DNA of 64,000 nucleotides, from assembly GCA_964596645.1 (NCBI GenBank), contig CAZQVB010000026.1, positions 7,511-71,510 on the forward strand, read 5' to 3'. A program made the position numbers and the translations under genes. This DNA is from CAVQEK01 sp964596645 (GTDB taxonomy: Bacteria; Bacteroidota; Bacteroidia; Cytophagales; Cyclobacteriaceae). Below the pieces are notes generated by a model. That model was not told the DNA's origin. It made no database searches and saw only the letters and a program-made list of their open reading frames with translations. This document shows, piece by piece, positions 15,958 to 23,091 of this stretch. How positions within the stretch are numbered: position 1 is the stretch's first letter; each line of letters starts with the position of its first letter.

Positions 15958-16494
15958 ATGGAAATATTGAAGCATTTGCATCCAGTGGTGGGCACCCAGG
16001 AATTAAATGACTTGGTTTGGAAACTGGCAAAGCATCACGGTCACAAGTCAGACCAGAATGCCATTGTATTCCAGACTGAGAATGATTACCATAGGATCAG
16101 TTCGCAGGTTCATTATAAGAACCTTCATCTGGAAACACTTTTTGATTGGCCATCAACTGATTCGTATTGTAAGGTAAGCCAGCTACCTGGTTATCCATAC
16201 GCCCTGGTAATTGTCTGGCCTCCCTACCGCGCTTATTTTCATCCGGAATATCCGCACCCACATACATTGCCTGTTGAAATCACTTTCATTTACCATACCC
16301 TGCAATTATTGGCGGTTGGTGGATTATTGATCATTCTGGCTAGCCTCGACCAAAAGAATTGGCCTATGGCAGAACTGGACAAAATAGCAGAAAAGATTGA
16401 TGAGTTTGTGCTTCCACCTGTTTTCGGCCAGTCAGTGGAACACGCTTTGATGGTCTACAGACGCAAAGCCACCGATGCAGTGCGCTATGAATGA
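15958..16494 (+). CDS. Methyltransferase-like protein with altered NPPY motif
   Basis: 178 residues. YALVIVWPPYRAYFHPE resembles the NPPY catalytic strand and loop of N6-adenine methyltransferases, with Trp in place of Asn. ITFIYHTLQLLAVGGLLIILAS resembles the following helix-turn-strand (lLkpGG...i.P; given as one stretch interrupted by analysis). The N-terminal SAM-binding glycine motif is not seen, so a catalytically altered or shortened member is likely. It precedes the bifunctional methyltransferase by two genes. Function unknown; an earlier role in DNA modification is plausible. Confidence 0.4.
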   Translation: MEILKHLHPVVGTQELNDLVWKLAKHHGHKSDQNAIVFQTENDYHRISSQVHYKNLHLETLFDWPSTDSYCKVSQLPGYPYALVIVWPPYRAYFHPEYPHPHTLPVEITFIYHTLQLLAVGGLLIILASLDQKNWPMAELDKIAEKIDEFVLPPVFGQSVEHALMVYRRKATDAVRYE

Positions 16495-16515
16495 ATAAAA
16501 ATAAACTTCAATAAT

Positions 16516-16725
16516 ATGACCAGGACAAAACAGGATGAAGTCATTATCAAAGCATTAAAGTGTTACCAGAAATACCTGACAGAAGAAATCAGCTTTCATA
16601 ATTCTATAAATCAGTCCGATGCCATTCGCAAGGCATTGATTACTGAATTGCACAGTGTGGAAGATGTACTTGACCCATTGGAAGGTGCAAAGAAGAAACC
16701 CAAAAGGGTTATCAGGAAGAAATAA
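16516..16725 (+). CDS. Unknown small protein (69 aa)
   Basis: 69 residues: a helical body (ALKCYQKYLTEEISFHN, SDAIRKALITELHSVEDVLDPLE) and a basic tail (KKKPKRVIRKK). No known family. A relic of a paralogue lies at 10504-10647. It ends 12 bases before the methyltransferase fusion and is probably in the same transcript. Confidence 0.55.
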   Translation: MTRTKQDEVIIKALKCYQKYLTEEISFHNSINQSDAIRKALITELHSVEDVLDPLEGAKKKPKRVIRKK

Positions 16726-16737
16726 GTAAGGGTTGAT

Positions 16738-18795
16738 ATGAAAGGGCTAATCCTACTCGATCTATTTAGTGGCATAGGGGGATTCCCTAAAGGCCTTTCT
16801 GATGCCGGCTTTTCATTTAAAAAGCACTACTTCAGTGAGATTGACAAATATGCCATTGCCAACTACCAATACAACTTTAAACAAGCCATCCATGCCGGAC
16901 CCGTTGAAACAGTCAAAAAAGGAGACATTGAGCCACCCGACATTGTCACGTTCGGATCTCCATGCCAGGATCTATCCATTGCTGGAAAAAGGAAAGGCAT
17001 CAAAGGGAAAAGAAGCAGGCTCTTTTTTGAAGCAGTTAGAATCCTTCATGAACTCAAACCCCGTCTGTTTATCTTTGAAAACGTCAAAGGACTTTTCTCC
17101 AGTAACCAGGGCAAAGACTTTGAAATCGTACTGCGATCGTTTGCCGACCTTGGGATTTATGACATCCAATGGCAACTGCTTAATACTTCCTGGTTTCTAC
17201 CCCAAAACCGAGAGCGGGTGTACCTTGTCGGATCTCTTAGAAAACAAGCCCGACCCGAAGTATTTCCTATCGGAGAAAACCACCAAACGAATTATAAAAG
17301 CAGCAAAAGCATCACGGAAGCCAATATTGCTCCAACAGTAAGCACCCGAATTGCTGCACATGGGAACGATGGCCCCTACATCCTCACCCTGAGAGGTAAA
17401 AAGTACGAAAAGGGAGAAAACCTCAATATCAGAAAAGCAGGTATGACCAACTGCATCACCCAATCCGATGACCATAATTTTCTGTTAGAGAAATGGCATC
17501 CCTTACGATCTGTGCGGACGGAAAAGGCCAAAGCCATAAGAAGAGCCAACCAGAAGAAAGGTCGGGACTACGCACCTTTCCGGGAGCGCGAGTTTGAAGT
17601 CCGGGAAGACGGGATCACCGGGGCATTGACTACCAATACCGAGCGAGAGAATTTACTGACCAACATGAAAACGATTAGAAGGTTTACCCCATTGGAATGT
17701 GAACGGCTCCAGGGCTTTCCTGATGGCTGGACAAGCAAAGGAATATTGGATGGGAAAATAGTAGACATCAGCGATAGCCAAAGATATCAGCTGTTGGGCA
17801 ATGCGGTGAGTGTACCAGTAGTACGTGCAGTTGGCGAAAATATCGTGAAAAGCTCAAAACCAAAAGTACAGACAAAATCTATTCATGGCACTCTGGAATC
17901 ACCATTGGGTAACCTTGATTTTGTGAACAAAACACCCATTACCTATTACGGAGGAAAACAACGGCTGGTGAGTTTGATCCTTTCCCTCATTCCTGGTCAC
18001 AAACTCTATTGCGAACCCTTTGTAGGTGGTGCAGCTGTTTTCTTTGCCAAAGAACCCTCTAATATGGAAGTGATTAATGACCTGAATGGAGAAGTGGTTA
18101 ATTTCTATAGAGTATGCCATAGTGATTTTAAAAAACTGGAAAAGCTGGTACAGTCTACACCACACAGCAGGCAGGTACACAGGGAGACACAGGAAATCCT
18201 CAAGAGTGCGGATAAATTTGATCCGCTCAAACGAGCCTGGGCTTTCTGGGTGCAGACCAATATGAGTTTTTCCTCTCGGATATTTGGTGGCTATGCTTAT
18301 GAGCGAAACAGCAATGGCACCCTCAAGCGGTTTGTTAACAAGAAGCTTGCTTTTACTGAAGTTATCACAGAACGGCTGGATATGGTAGATATTGAAAACA
18401 ATGATGCCCTGCAGGTCATCAGAAGTCGTGACTCTCCAGATAGTTTTTTCTACTGTGATCCGCCTTACTTCAATTCCGATATGGGGCATTATAAAGGCTA
18501 CACCGAAGAGGATTTTACTAATCTACTTGATGTATTATGTGAGATCAAAGGGAAGTTTCTACTGAGTAGTTACCCTTCTGCAATCCTTGACAGATATACT
18601 AAAAAACACAAATGGCATACCCTTACCAAACAAACTGGTGTGGCTGTCACCAAGCAGACTAATAAGGTGAAAACGGAGGTATTGACGGCTAATTATCCTA
18701 TTAAAACTGAATTGAATGGTGTTACTGATCTCTTGCAAATTCGGGCTAGGGCATTGAAAATGAATTTAATTTTAGCTGATGTAGGCTCACTGTAA
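16738..18795 (+). CDS. Bifunctional DNA methyltransferase: C5-cytosine domain fused to D12-class N6-adenine domain
   Basis: 685 residues in one uninterrupted frame. N-terminal C5-cytosine methyltransferase: motif I LFSGIGG (9-15), motif IV SPCQDLS (74-80), motif VI ENV (114-116), motif VIII PQNRERV (155-161), and motif X LLGNAVSVPV (near 350). After a short linker a D12-class N6-adenine methyltransferase begins: YYGGKQRL (about 400), EPFVGGAAVFF (about 427), and DPPY (about 573). Both domains keep their catalytic residues, so both activities are expected. No restriction endonuclease adjoins it. In phages such enzymes protect DNA from host restriction. The fusion order C5 then m6A is unusual in my experience. 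Confidence 0.88.
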   Translation: MKGLILLDLFSGIGGFPKGLSDAGFSFKKHYFSEIDKYAIANYQYNFKQAIHAGPVETVKKGDIEPPDIVTFGSPCQDLSIAGKRKGIKGKRSRLFFEAVRILHELKPRLFIFENVKGLFSSNQGKDFEIVLRSFADLGIYDIQWQLLNTSWFLPQNRERVYLVGSLRKQARPEVFPIGENHQTNYKSSKSITEANIAPTVSTRIAAHGNDGPYILTLRGKKYEKGENLNIRKAGMTNCITQSDDHNFLLEKWHPLRSVRTEKAKAIRRANQKKGRDYAPFREREFEVREDGITGALTTNTERENLLTNMKTIRRFTPLECERLQGFPDGWTSKGILDGKIVDISDSQRYQLLGNAVSVPVVRAVGENIVKSSKPKVQTKSIHGTLESPLGNLDFVNKTPITYYGGKQRLVSLILSLIPGHKLYCEPFVGGAAVFFAKEPSNMEVINDLNGEVVNFYRVCHSDFKKLEKLVQSTPHSRQVHRETQEILKSADKFDPLKRAWAFWVQTNMSFSSRIFGGYAYERNSNGTLKRFVNKKLAFTEVITERLDMVDIENNDALQVIRSRDSPDSFFYCDPPYFNSDMGHYKGYTEEDFTNLLDVLCEIKGKFLLSSYPSAILDRYTKKHKWHTLTKQTGVAVTKQTNKVKTEVLTANYPIKTELNGVTDLLQIRARALKMNLILADVGSL

Positions 18796-18797
18796 CT

Positions 18798-18818
18798 CAA
18801 GCCGAATCAAGCCGAAAG
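18798..18818 (+). repeat. Short intergenic tandem repeat, copy 2
   Basis: CAAGCCGAAT followed at once by CAAGCCGAAA; the second part of this tandem shares 16 of 17 bases with 15717-15733. It lies 30-50 bases before the ATPase start at 18849. Possible binding site for an element regulator. Confidence 0.4.
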
Positions 18819-18848
18819 TACATTGGCGAAATGGTCTATCCTTGACCT

Positions 18849-20030
18849 ATGATTTCTGTCAATAATTATTCAGATAAAATTAGGGACGTCAATCTACAAA
18901 CCTTGCCCAAAGTGCTTCAGGAAGGCCATGATTTCTTTCTGGAGGCTAATGCCTGGTACAACGAAGATTATACAGTTACCGAATCCATAGACCTGTACAT
19001 TCAGAAACTGAATGACCATTTAGAGCAGGGAAATGATGCTGCAAAAGAGTTCACAGAGAATTTTCTCAAGATGCAGAATAAGGTTAAAACCAAACACCAA
19101 TTAGGGCTTTACATCAAATCCCTGCAGAAAGCTATCCTGGAGAAACGAATCAGAAAGTCATCACTGATGGCCAGGCATATTGCCAAAATCCAGGAAGTAC
19201 TGATCAAGCAATACAACAGGCTTCCGGATAATGGTAAAGTCAGGATTACCATAAATGACGCATGGAGAAAAGAACTGGAATCAGGAGCTAGTGTACAGAC
19301 TTTGAATGGATTGGTTGCCTCTGCTTCAACTGAAAAAACCCCAAAGCTTAAAGTAAAGCGAAAGAGAAGCCTTTTTGACTCCATGAATGAAATCGATGAA
19401 GCACCCTCTGAGAATTCTTTTCGCTTGGCTGGAGATTTAGGTGTACTCTTGGGCGACCTGGAGCGCTTTGAGCTGGCCATTACTCTGGAAGGTGATCAGG
19501 GAGGCGGAAAGACCCGTTTCAGTTATCAACTGGCGAACGGCTTTGCGGATATTGACATGAAGGTGGCCATGTTTTCCCTTGAGATTGGCCGAAAGTCCGA
19601 CTTGGTGAGAAGGATGCGGGAAGAGTACCTGGAAGCTGAAAACAGGGACAATATTTTTATCACCGATCAGCTACCGGAAGGGTTTGATACCATCAGAAAA
19701 GCCGCCAAAGATTTTGATGTGATCATCATTGACAGTTGGAATAAGCTGCATGTAAAGTCCACAGAATTTGACCGGCTTAGAAAGGAATTCCCAAACACCA
19801 TCTTTATCATCATTTTTCAGCGCACAACACAGGGAACCATCCGAGGCGGAACAGCCCCCTTGTTTGATTCCGGTATCAATCTGGAAGTGGTCAAAGTGGA
19901 TGACACTTTTACTAATAATTACGCAGTGGCCACCAAGAACCGATATGGAGTTACTGGCACCCAATACAACATCACTCAGCAGAAAATAATTAATACTTTT
20001 CAAGGACAAGAAAATGGAGAAGGAGAATAA
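18849..20030 (+). CDS. RecA/DnaB-like ATPase of the element
   Basis: 393 residues. The first 200 are helical and unknown. A RecA-type P-loop follows: Walker A EGDQGGGKTRFSY (about 212), a DnaB-like AMFSLEIGRKSDLVRRM motif (about 238), Walker B DVIIIDSWNKLH (about 294), and TIRGGTAP near residue 330 that resembles the glycine loop after motif 3. This suggests a replicative or recombination ATPase, closest in pattern to DnaB/RadA; a packaging ATPase is an alternative that only a profile search could exclude. It overlaps the following membrane-protein gene by 17 bases. Confidence 0.7.
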   Translation: MISVNNYSDKIRDVNLQTLPKVLQEGHDFFLEANAWYNEDYTVTESIDLYIQKLNDHLEQGNDAAKEFTENFLKMQNKVKTKHQLGLYIKSLQKAILEKRIRKSSLMARHIAKIQEVLIKQYNRLPDNGKVRITINDAWRKELESGASVQTLNGLVASASTEKTPKLKVKRKRSLFDSMNEIDEAPSENSFRLAGDLGVLLGDLERFELAITLEGDQGGGKTRFSYQLANGFADIDMKVAMFSLEIGRKSDLVRRMREEYLEAENRDNIFITDQLPEGFDTIRKAAKDFDVIIIDSWNKLHVKSTEFDRLRKEFPNTIFIIIFQRTTQGTIRGGTAPLFDSGINLEVVKVDDTFTNNYAVATKNRYGVTGTQYNITQQKIINTFQGQENGEGE

Positions 20031-20319
20031 CGCCATCATACGATTAAACACCACCCTGAATATGGGGCACTTGATTTTTAGCTCGGTCAGTTTGCTCATC
20101 GTCATCATCACCATGTGGGTCAATGTAAATGTACGACTGGCCCGGCTGGAATATGAGGTTACTACTGAAAAGCAAAATAATGCTGAACTCAAACTCACAC
20201 AGGAAAAGCTGTTTTTGCAATTCTCTAAAACCAACTCAGAAATGACCAGGTTGCTCTATGAAATCAAGCTGGAGCTGAAGGACAAAGAGGACCGTACTGA
20301 AAATTCCAAAGGAAAGTAA
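20014..20319 (+). CDS. Small membrane / coiled-coil protein
   Basis: 101 residues: one membrane helix at about 18-38 (LIFSSVSLLIVIITMWV) followed by a charged coiled coil to the C-terminus. The start overlaps the ATPase gene by 17 bases. Family unknown. The layout of a short N-terminal anchor plus coiled coil resembles spanin-like or minor virion proteins in general design only. Confidence 0.55.
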   Translation: MEKENNAIIRLNTTLNMGHLIFSSVSLLIVIITMWVNVNVRLARLEYEVTTEKQNNAELKLTQEKLFLQFSKTNSEMTRLLYEIKLELKDKEDRTENSKGK

Positions 20320-20321
20320 TC

Positions 20322-20993
20322 ATGACATTTCTCACGATCTTTAACTTCCTAAAAAAATATTATTGGCTACTACAGGCTCTCATTATTGTTGTACTCTTCT
20401 TTTTTCTGAGAAAGGAGAAGCAGAAGACTGAGGACTTTAAAGAAATCTACAGCCTGAAACAAAAAGAGGTTGAGATATGGAGGGATGATGCTGGGAAGAA
20501 CCGGATTCGTGCGGAGATTGCCGAAATAGAGGCTGCCAATGCCAAACTGGTACTGGAGGCTGACCTTAAAGAAACGATAAGAAAGGAAGTCGGAAACCTC
20601 AAGAGAAACCTGATCAGCTACTCTTCAGTCAAATCATCCACCAGTGGGGCTTTTCAAATCGGCTCAACTGATACTGTCTATTTGGTTGAATCCAAACAAG
20701 ATTTACCACCCATCCCAGCTAAAAAGTTCACGCTCAATAATTCAGACCTTAAGTTCAACGGTTTGTACGTGCCTTCGTTAGATACGCTGTTTGCTGAATA
20801 CAAGGTCATACATAATTTTGAAGTTTTTCACTATTACAAAAGACCTGGCAAGGCGCCCTTCAATTTACTTCGCAGAAAACAAGCCGTGGCAGAAATTAGA
20901 TTTGACAACCCCAATTCTCAGGGCGATAATTTGTACAGTTTCGTTTTGGAGAGGAAGAGGGGATTATGGAATGTATTATTTGGTAGAAAATAG
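20322..20993 (+). CDS. Membrane-anchored protein with coiled coil and beta-rich C-terminus
   Basis: 223 residues. N-terminal helix (YYWLLQALIIVVLFFFL), coiled coil to residue 100, then a strand-rich C-terminal part (FTLNNSDLKFNGLYVP, FEVFHYYKRPG, YSFVLERKRGLWNVLFG). No family recognised. It follows the previous membrane protein by 2 bases, and the two may work together across the periplasm (inference). Confidence 0.55.
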   Translation: MTFLTIFNFLKKYYWLLQALIIVVLFFFLRKEKQKTEDFKEIYSLKQKEVEIWRDDAGKNRIRAEIAEIEAANAKLVLEADLKETIRKEVGNLKRNLISYSSVKSSTSGAFQIGSTDTVYLVESKQDLPPIPAKKFTLNNSDLKFNGLYVPSLDTLFAEYKVIHNFEVFHYYKRPGKAPFNLLRRKQAVAEIRFDNPNSQGDNLYSFVLERKRGLWNVLFGRK

Positions 20994-21028
20994 TTTTGAT
21001 TTAAAGAAAGCTATTTCGATTTTTCGGT

Positions 21029-21949
21029 ATGAATATAGCAAAAGATAAATCAACAGGTGAAGAAGTTGAGGCCGAGGAATTAAAACTATTACCTTTTGTT
21101 GATCAAGAGAATTACGAATGCATTGATGTTAAATGTAGAATTCAGTTATTTCCATGCTCTTACAAAAAGTATCATAAGAAAAGACCTTATTTTAAAACTG
21201 CGAAGGGTATTGAACACACTGATATGTGTGATTTTAACAAATACACCTCCCAGTTAAGAAAAGCGCGAATTAGTGATATCAGCAAAAACGGAGTCATTCT
21301 GTATCCTTATCCATCTAAGTTGATAAAACCAGCGAAGAAAACGTTTAAGGTAGATGACAATCTGCCCACTGGATCCATAGAATCAGAAAAATATAAACCT
21401 GTAAGAGCGACACGAGCTAATCTCCAGTCAAACCTTATTCAGGGCAATAGGGTGGTGACCTCCATTGGTCAAATTGTGGATTTTTACCTTAATTCTCCTT
21501 TCAACCGTGATGCTCCTCTTCAACTATTGGAAAAGCAAACAGAGTATAGATTTGCATTTAAACGGATAAGAGGTAATGAAGAGTACAAGGGCCAAAGAAT
21601 CTACTTTGGCAGAGTAAACCTATCAAAGCAGGGACTTGTAGAAAGTGATTCAAGCCTGGAGATAAAGCTGTTCGAGTTTGACGAGTGGGTGAAAAGTGGA
21701 GTACAGAATTATTACTCCGTATTGATTGATAAATTGAGTAGCCGTAATAAAAGTATAATTCTTACTCAATTAGAGATTGTTAAGAATGAGAAGCTCGAAA
21801 ACTATGAGGAAAATAAAAGAAATGCCTATCTCTTTTTTCTTGGAAATCCGCCAGATAAGAAAGCGCCATATCAATTCAAAGCAATAGAAAGTCACGTAGT
21901 TTGCAGGTATGATGTGATTTTACCCACACAAATACCTGAAGCCAGGTAA
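21029..21949 (+). CDS. Unknown protein with CoiA-like N-terminal cysteine/histidine motif
   Basis: 306 residues. The N-terminal part (ENYECIDVKCRIQLFPCSY, then RPYFKTAKGIEHTDMCDF) resembles the zinc-ribbon-like start of competence protein CoiA, where C..C is followed by a P-x-F stretch and H...C. The nuclease core of CoiA is not visible. The remaining 200 residues are unknown and soluble. The gene is AT-richer than its upstream neighbours and is the last one before the tRNA border, a position where accessory and defence genes often sit. Function unknown. Confidence 0.45.
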   Translation: MNIAKDKSTGEEVEAEELKLLPFVDQENYECIDVKCRIQLFPCSYKKYHKKRPYFKTAKGIEHTDMCDFNKYTSQLRKARISDISKNGVILYPYPSKLIKPAKKTFKVDDNLPTGSIESEKYKPVRATRANLQSNLIQGNRVVTSIGQIVDFYLNSPFNRDAPLQLLEKQTEYRFAFKRIRGNEEYKGQRIYFGRVNLSKQGLVESDSSLEIKLFEFDEWVKSGVQNYYSVLIDKLSSRNKSIILTQLEIVKNEKLENYEENKRNAYLFFLGNPPDKKAPYQFKAIESHVVCRYDVILPTQIPEAR

Positions 21950-21980
21950 ATTTAAGTAGATGACGATAGTAGAGGAAATA

Positions 21981-22008
21981 AAAAATCCCAGCCGAGACCG
22001 GGATTTTT
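21981..22008. terminator. Intrinsic terminator, usable from both strands
   Basis: AAAAATCCC at 21981-21989 pairs with GGGATTTTT at 22000-22008, around a 10-base loop, with T runs on both sides. It ends the plus-strand element operon and the minus-strand tRNA transcript that starts beyond 22352. Confidence 0.8.
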
Positions 22009-22011
22009 TTG

Positions 22012-22352
22012 TAGCGGGGAGCAGAATCGAACTGCCGACCTCAGGGTTCACTTATCACTAGCTTTCACTAATGCGTGGACTATATCACCACCTTTCTCAA
22101 TAAATATTGAGAGTCAGGTGTAGGGCGTTACTGTTGTATTACGTGGTAAGATCGTACCACACCAACTAGTCTCTGCACCTTTCCCGGACGCTTCCGGGAC
22201 TTGGCTCATGATTGCCATATCCTGATTTTTTTTTCAGAACTTAGGTTTCCATGAATTAACCCTATTCCATCCAGACATTTCTGCCTGGGGGCACAACCGG
22301 CTTTTTTAGCCAATTATGAATCCTGCGCTCTAACCATCTGAGCTACCCCGCC
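22012..22352 (-). tRNA. tRNA with CAU anticodon (Met elongator or Ile2), interrupted by a group I intron
   Basis: Exon 1 is 22352-22316 and exon 2 is 22048-22012. Joined they give a 74-nt cloverleaf: acceptor GGCGGGG with CCCCGCT, D stem GCTC/GAGC, anticodon loop TTCATAA, T arm GGCAG TTCGATT CTGCT, discriminator A, no encoded CCA. The anticodon stem has one A31-C39 mismatch. Whether it is tRNA-Met or the lysidine-modified tRNA-Ile cannot be decided from sequence. The intron sits between U36 and A37. No good promoter lies directly upstream; the nearest is beyond the partial tRNA at 22475-22516. Terminator at 21981-22008. Confidence 0.9.
22049..22315 (-). ncRNA. Group I self-splicing intron (IC3-like) in the tRNA anticodon loop
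   Basis: 267 nt with no open reading frame. Conserved elements on the minus strand: R GTGCAGAGACTA (22178-22167) and S GATATAGTCC (22086-22077), which pair to form P7, and upstream of R the block ATCATGAGCCAAG typical of cyanobacterial tRNA-Leu introns. The guide GGTTGTG (22298-22292) fits both exons: GUG with the exon end CAU (with the required U-G at the splice site), and GGUU with the next exon start AACC (P10). The intron ends in G. Known relatives lie in tRNA-Leu of cyanobacteria and tRNA-Ile(CAU) of Azoarcus. Splicing is inferred from these features. Confidence 0.9.
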
Positions 22353-22474
22353 ATTTTTTCAAAATATTGATATTCAGTCGTTTACCGAATATAATTGTTG
22401 TACTTATGTTGTACTAAAATTCCTTGCCTTTACTTAACCCTTTGACTTTCAAAAGGTTGTAGCTCAATTGCTTA

Positions 22475-22516
22475 GGGTTATGAATCCTGCGCTCTAACCA
22501 TCTGAGCTACCTCGCC
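22475..22516 (-). pseudogene. 5' half of a tRNA-CAU gene, probable right attachment site
   Basis: From the acceptor (GGCGAGG) to just past the anticodon loop (CATAACCC) this is a tRNA 5' half; after that the sequence departs from a tRNA. Over 40 bases it differs from the intron-bearing tRNA at one position only (acceptor A in place of G). It lies directly downstream of a good tRNA promoter. I read it as the promoter-side half of the host tRNA gene cut by integration of the element, with the other half beyond the left end of the window. The alternative, a tandem tRNA with a deletion, is possible. Confidence 0.65.
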
Positions 22517-22529
22517 AAAAAAGGGACTG

Positions 22530-22559
22530 CAAACATACAAATTGCACCACGAATGCCAA
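22530..22559 (-). promoter_or_regulatory. Bacteroidetes-type promoter for the tRNA locus
   Basis: On the minus strand TTG (22559-22557), 19 bases, then TATGTTTG (22537-22530), which fits TTG-N19-TAnnTTTG. The 5' half of the tRNA starts 13 bases downstream. It probably now also drives the intron-containing tRNA, for which no separate promoter is apparent. Confidence 0.65.
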
Positions 22560-22633
22560 TGCCTCAAAACATTTTTTGTTTGCTTTGTTCGTTTATCAAT
22601 TAATTTTAACTTACCCGATCAATGATTCAGTGT

Positions 22634-23029
22634 ATGGGTAAGACAAAATTTGTGTACGAATTTGAGATAAATGCCTCGCGAAAAATGCTTTATCCTTACT
22701 TCTCAACGCCCAGCGGACTGGCCCAATGGTTTGCCGATGATGTAAATGTTGACGAAGACCACAACTTCAATTTTATATGGGAAGGCGAAGACCATAAAGC
22801 GCGCATGGTGAGCCACCGTACCAATAGCTTCGTTAAGTTTGTCTATATCGATCAGGATGGGGAGCATAACGACGAATCGGACTACGTGGAATTCAAGATC
22901 GACCTGAATGAAATGACACAGACCACGTTTCTGAAAATAGTAGAGTATTCCGATTTTGATGACAAAGAAGAACAGGCCGACCTCTGGCATGGTATGCTGA
23001 CCACGCTGAAAGAAACTGTTGGGGGCTGA
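22634..23029 (+). CDS. START-like (SRPBCC) domain protein
   Basis: 131 residues from ATG 22634 (an upstream ATG at 22622 would add MIQC). The pattern KFVYEFEINASRKMLYPYFSTPSGLAQWFADDV is typical of the AHSA1/START-like proteins of Bacteroidetes (here cited in pieces: FEINASRKMLY, FSTPSGLAQWFADDV). These have a hydrophobic ligand cavity; their substrate is unknown. First chromosomal gene to the right of the element, reading away from the tRNA. The next gene follows after 62 bases. Confidence 0.75.
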   Translation: MGKTKFVYEFEINASRKMLYPYFSTPSGLAQWFADDVNVDEDHNFNFIWEGEDHKARMVSHRTNSFVKFVYIDQDGEHNDESDYVEFKIDLNEMTQTTFLKIVEYSDFDDKEEQADLWHGMLTTLKETVGG

Positions 23030-23091
23030 ATCTCACCTTCACGCAAAATAAATGAAACCATTGCCGGTTTAGGAATACGGAGCGAAGCAGC

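Noticed and set aside
22475..22516. Second complete tRNA at the element border
   Set aside because: Only the 5' half folds; after the anticodon loop no T arm or 3' acceptor strand follows, so it is listed as a partial tRNA.
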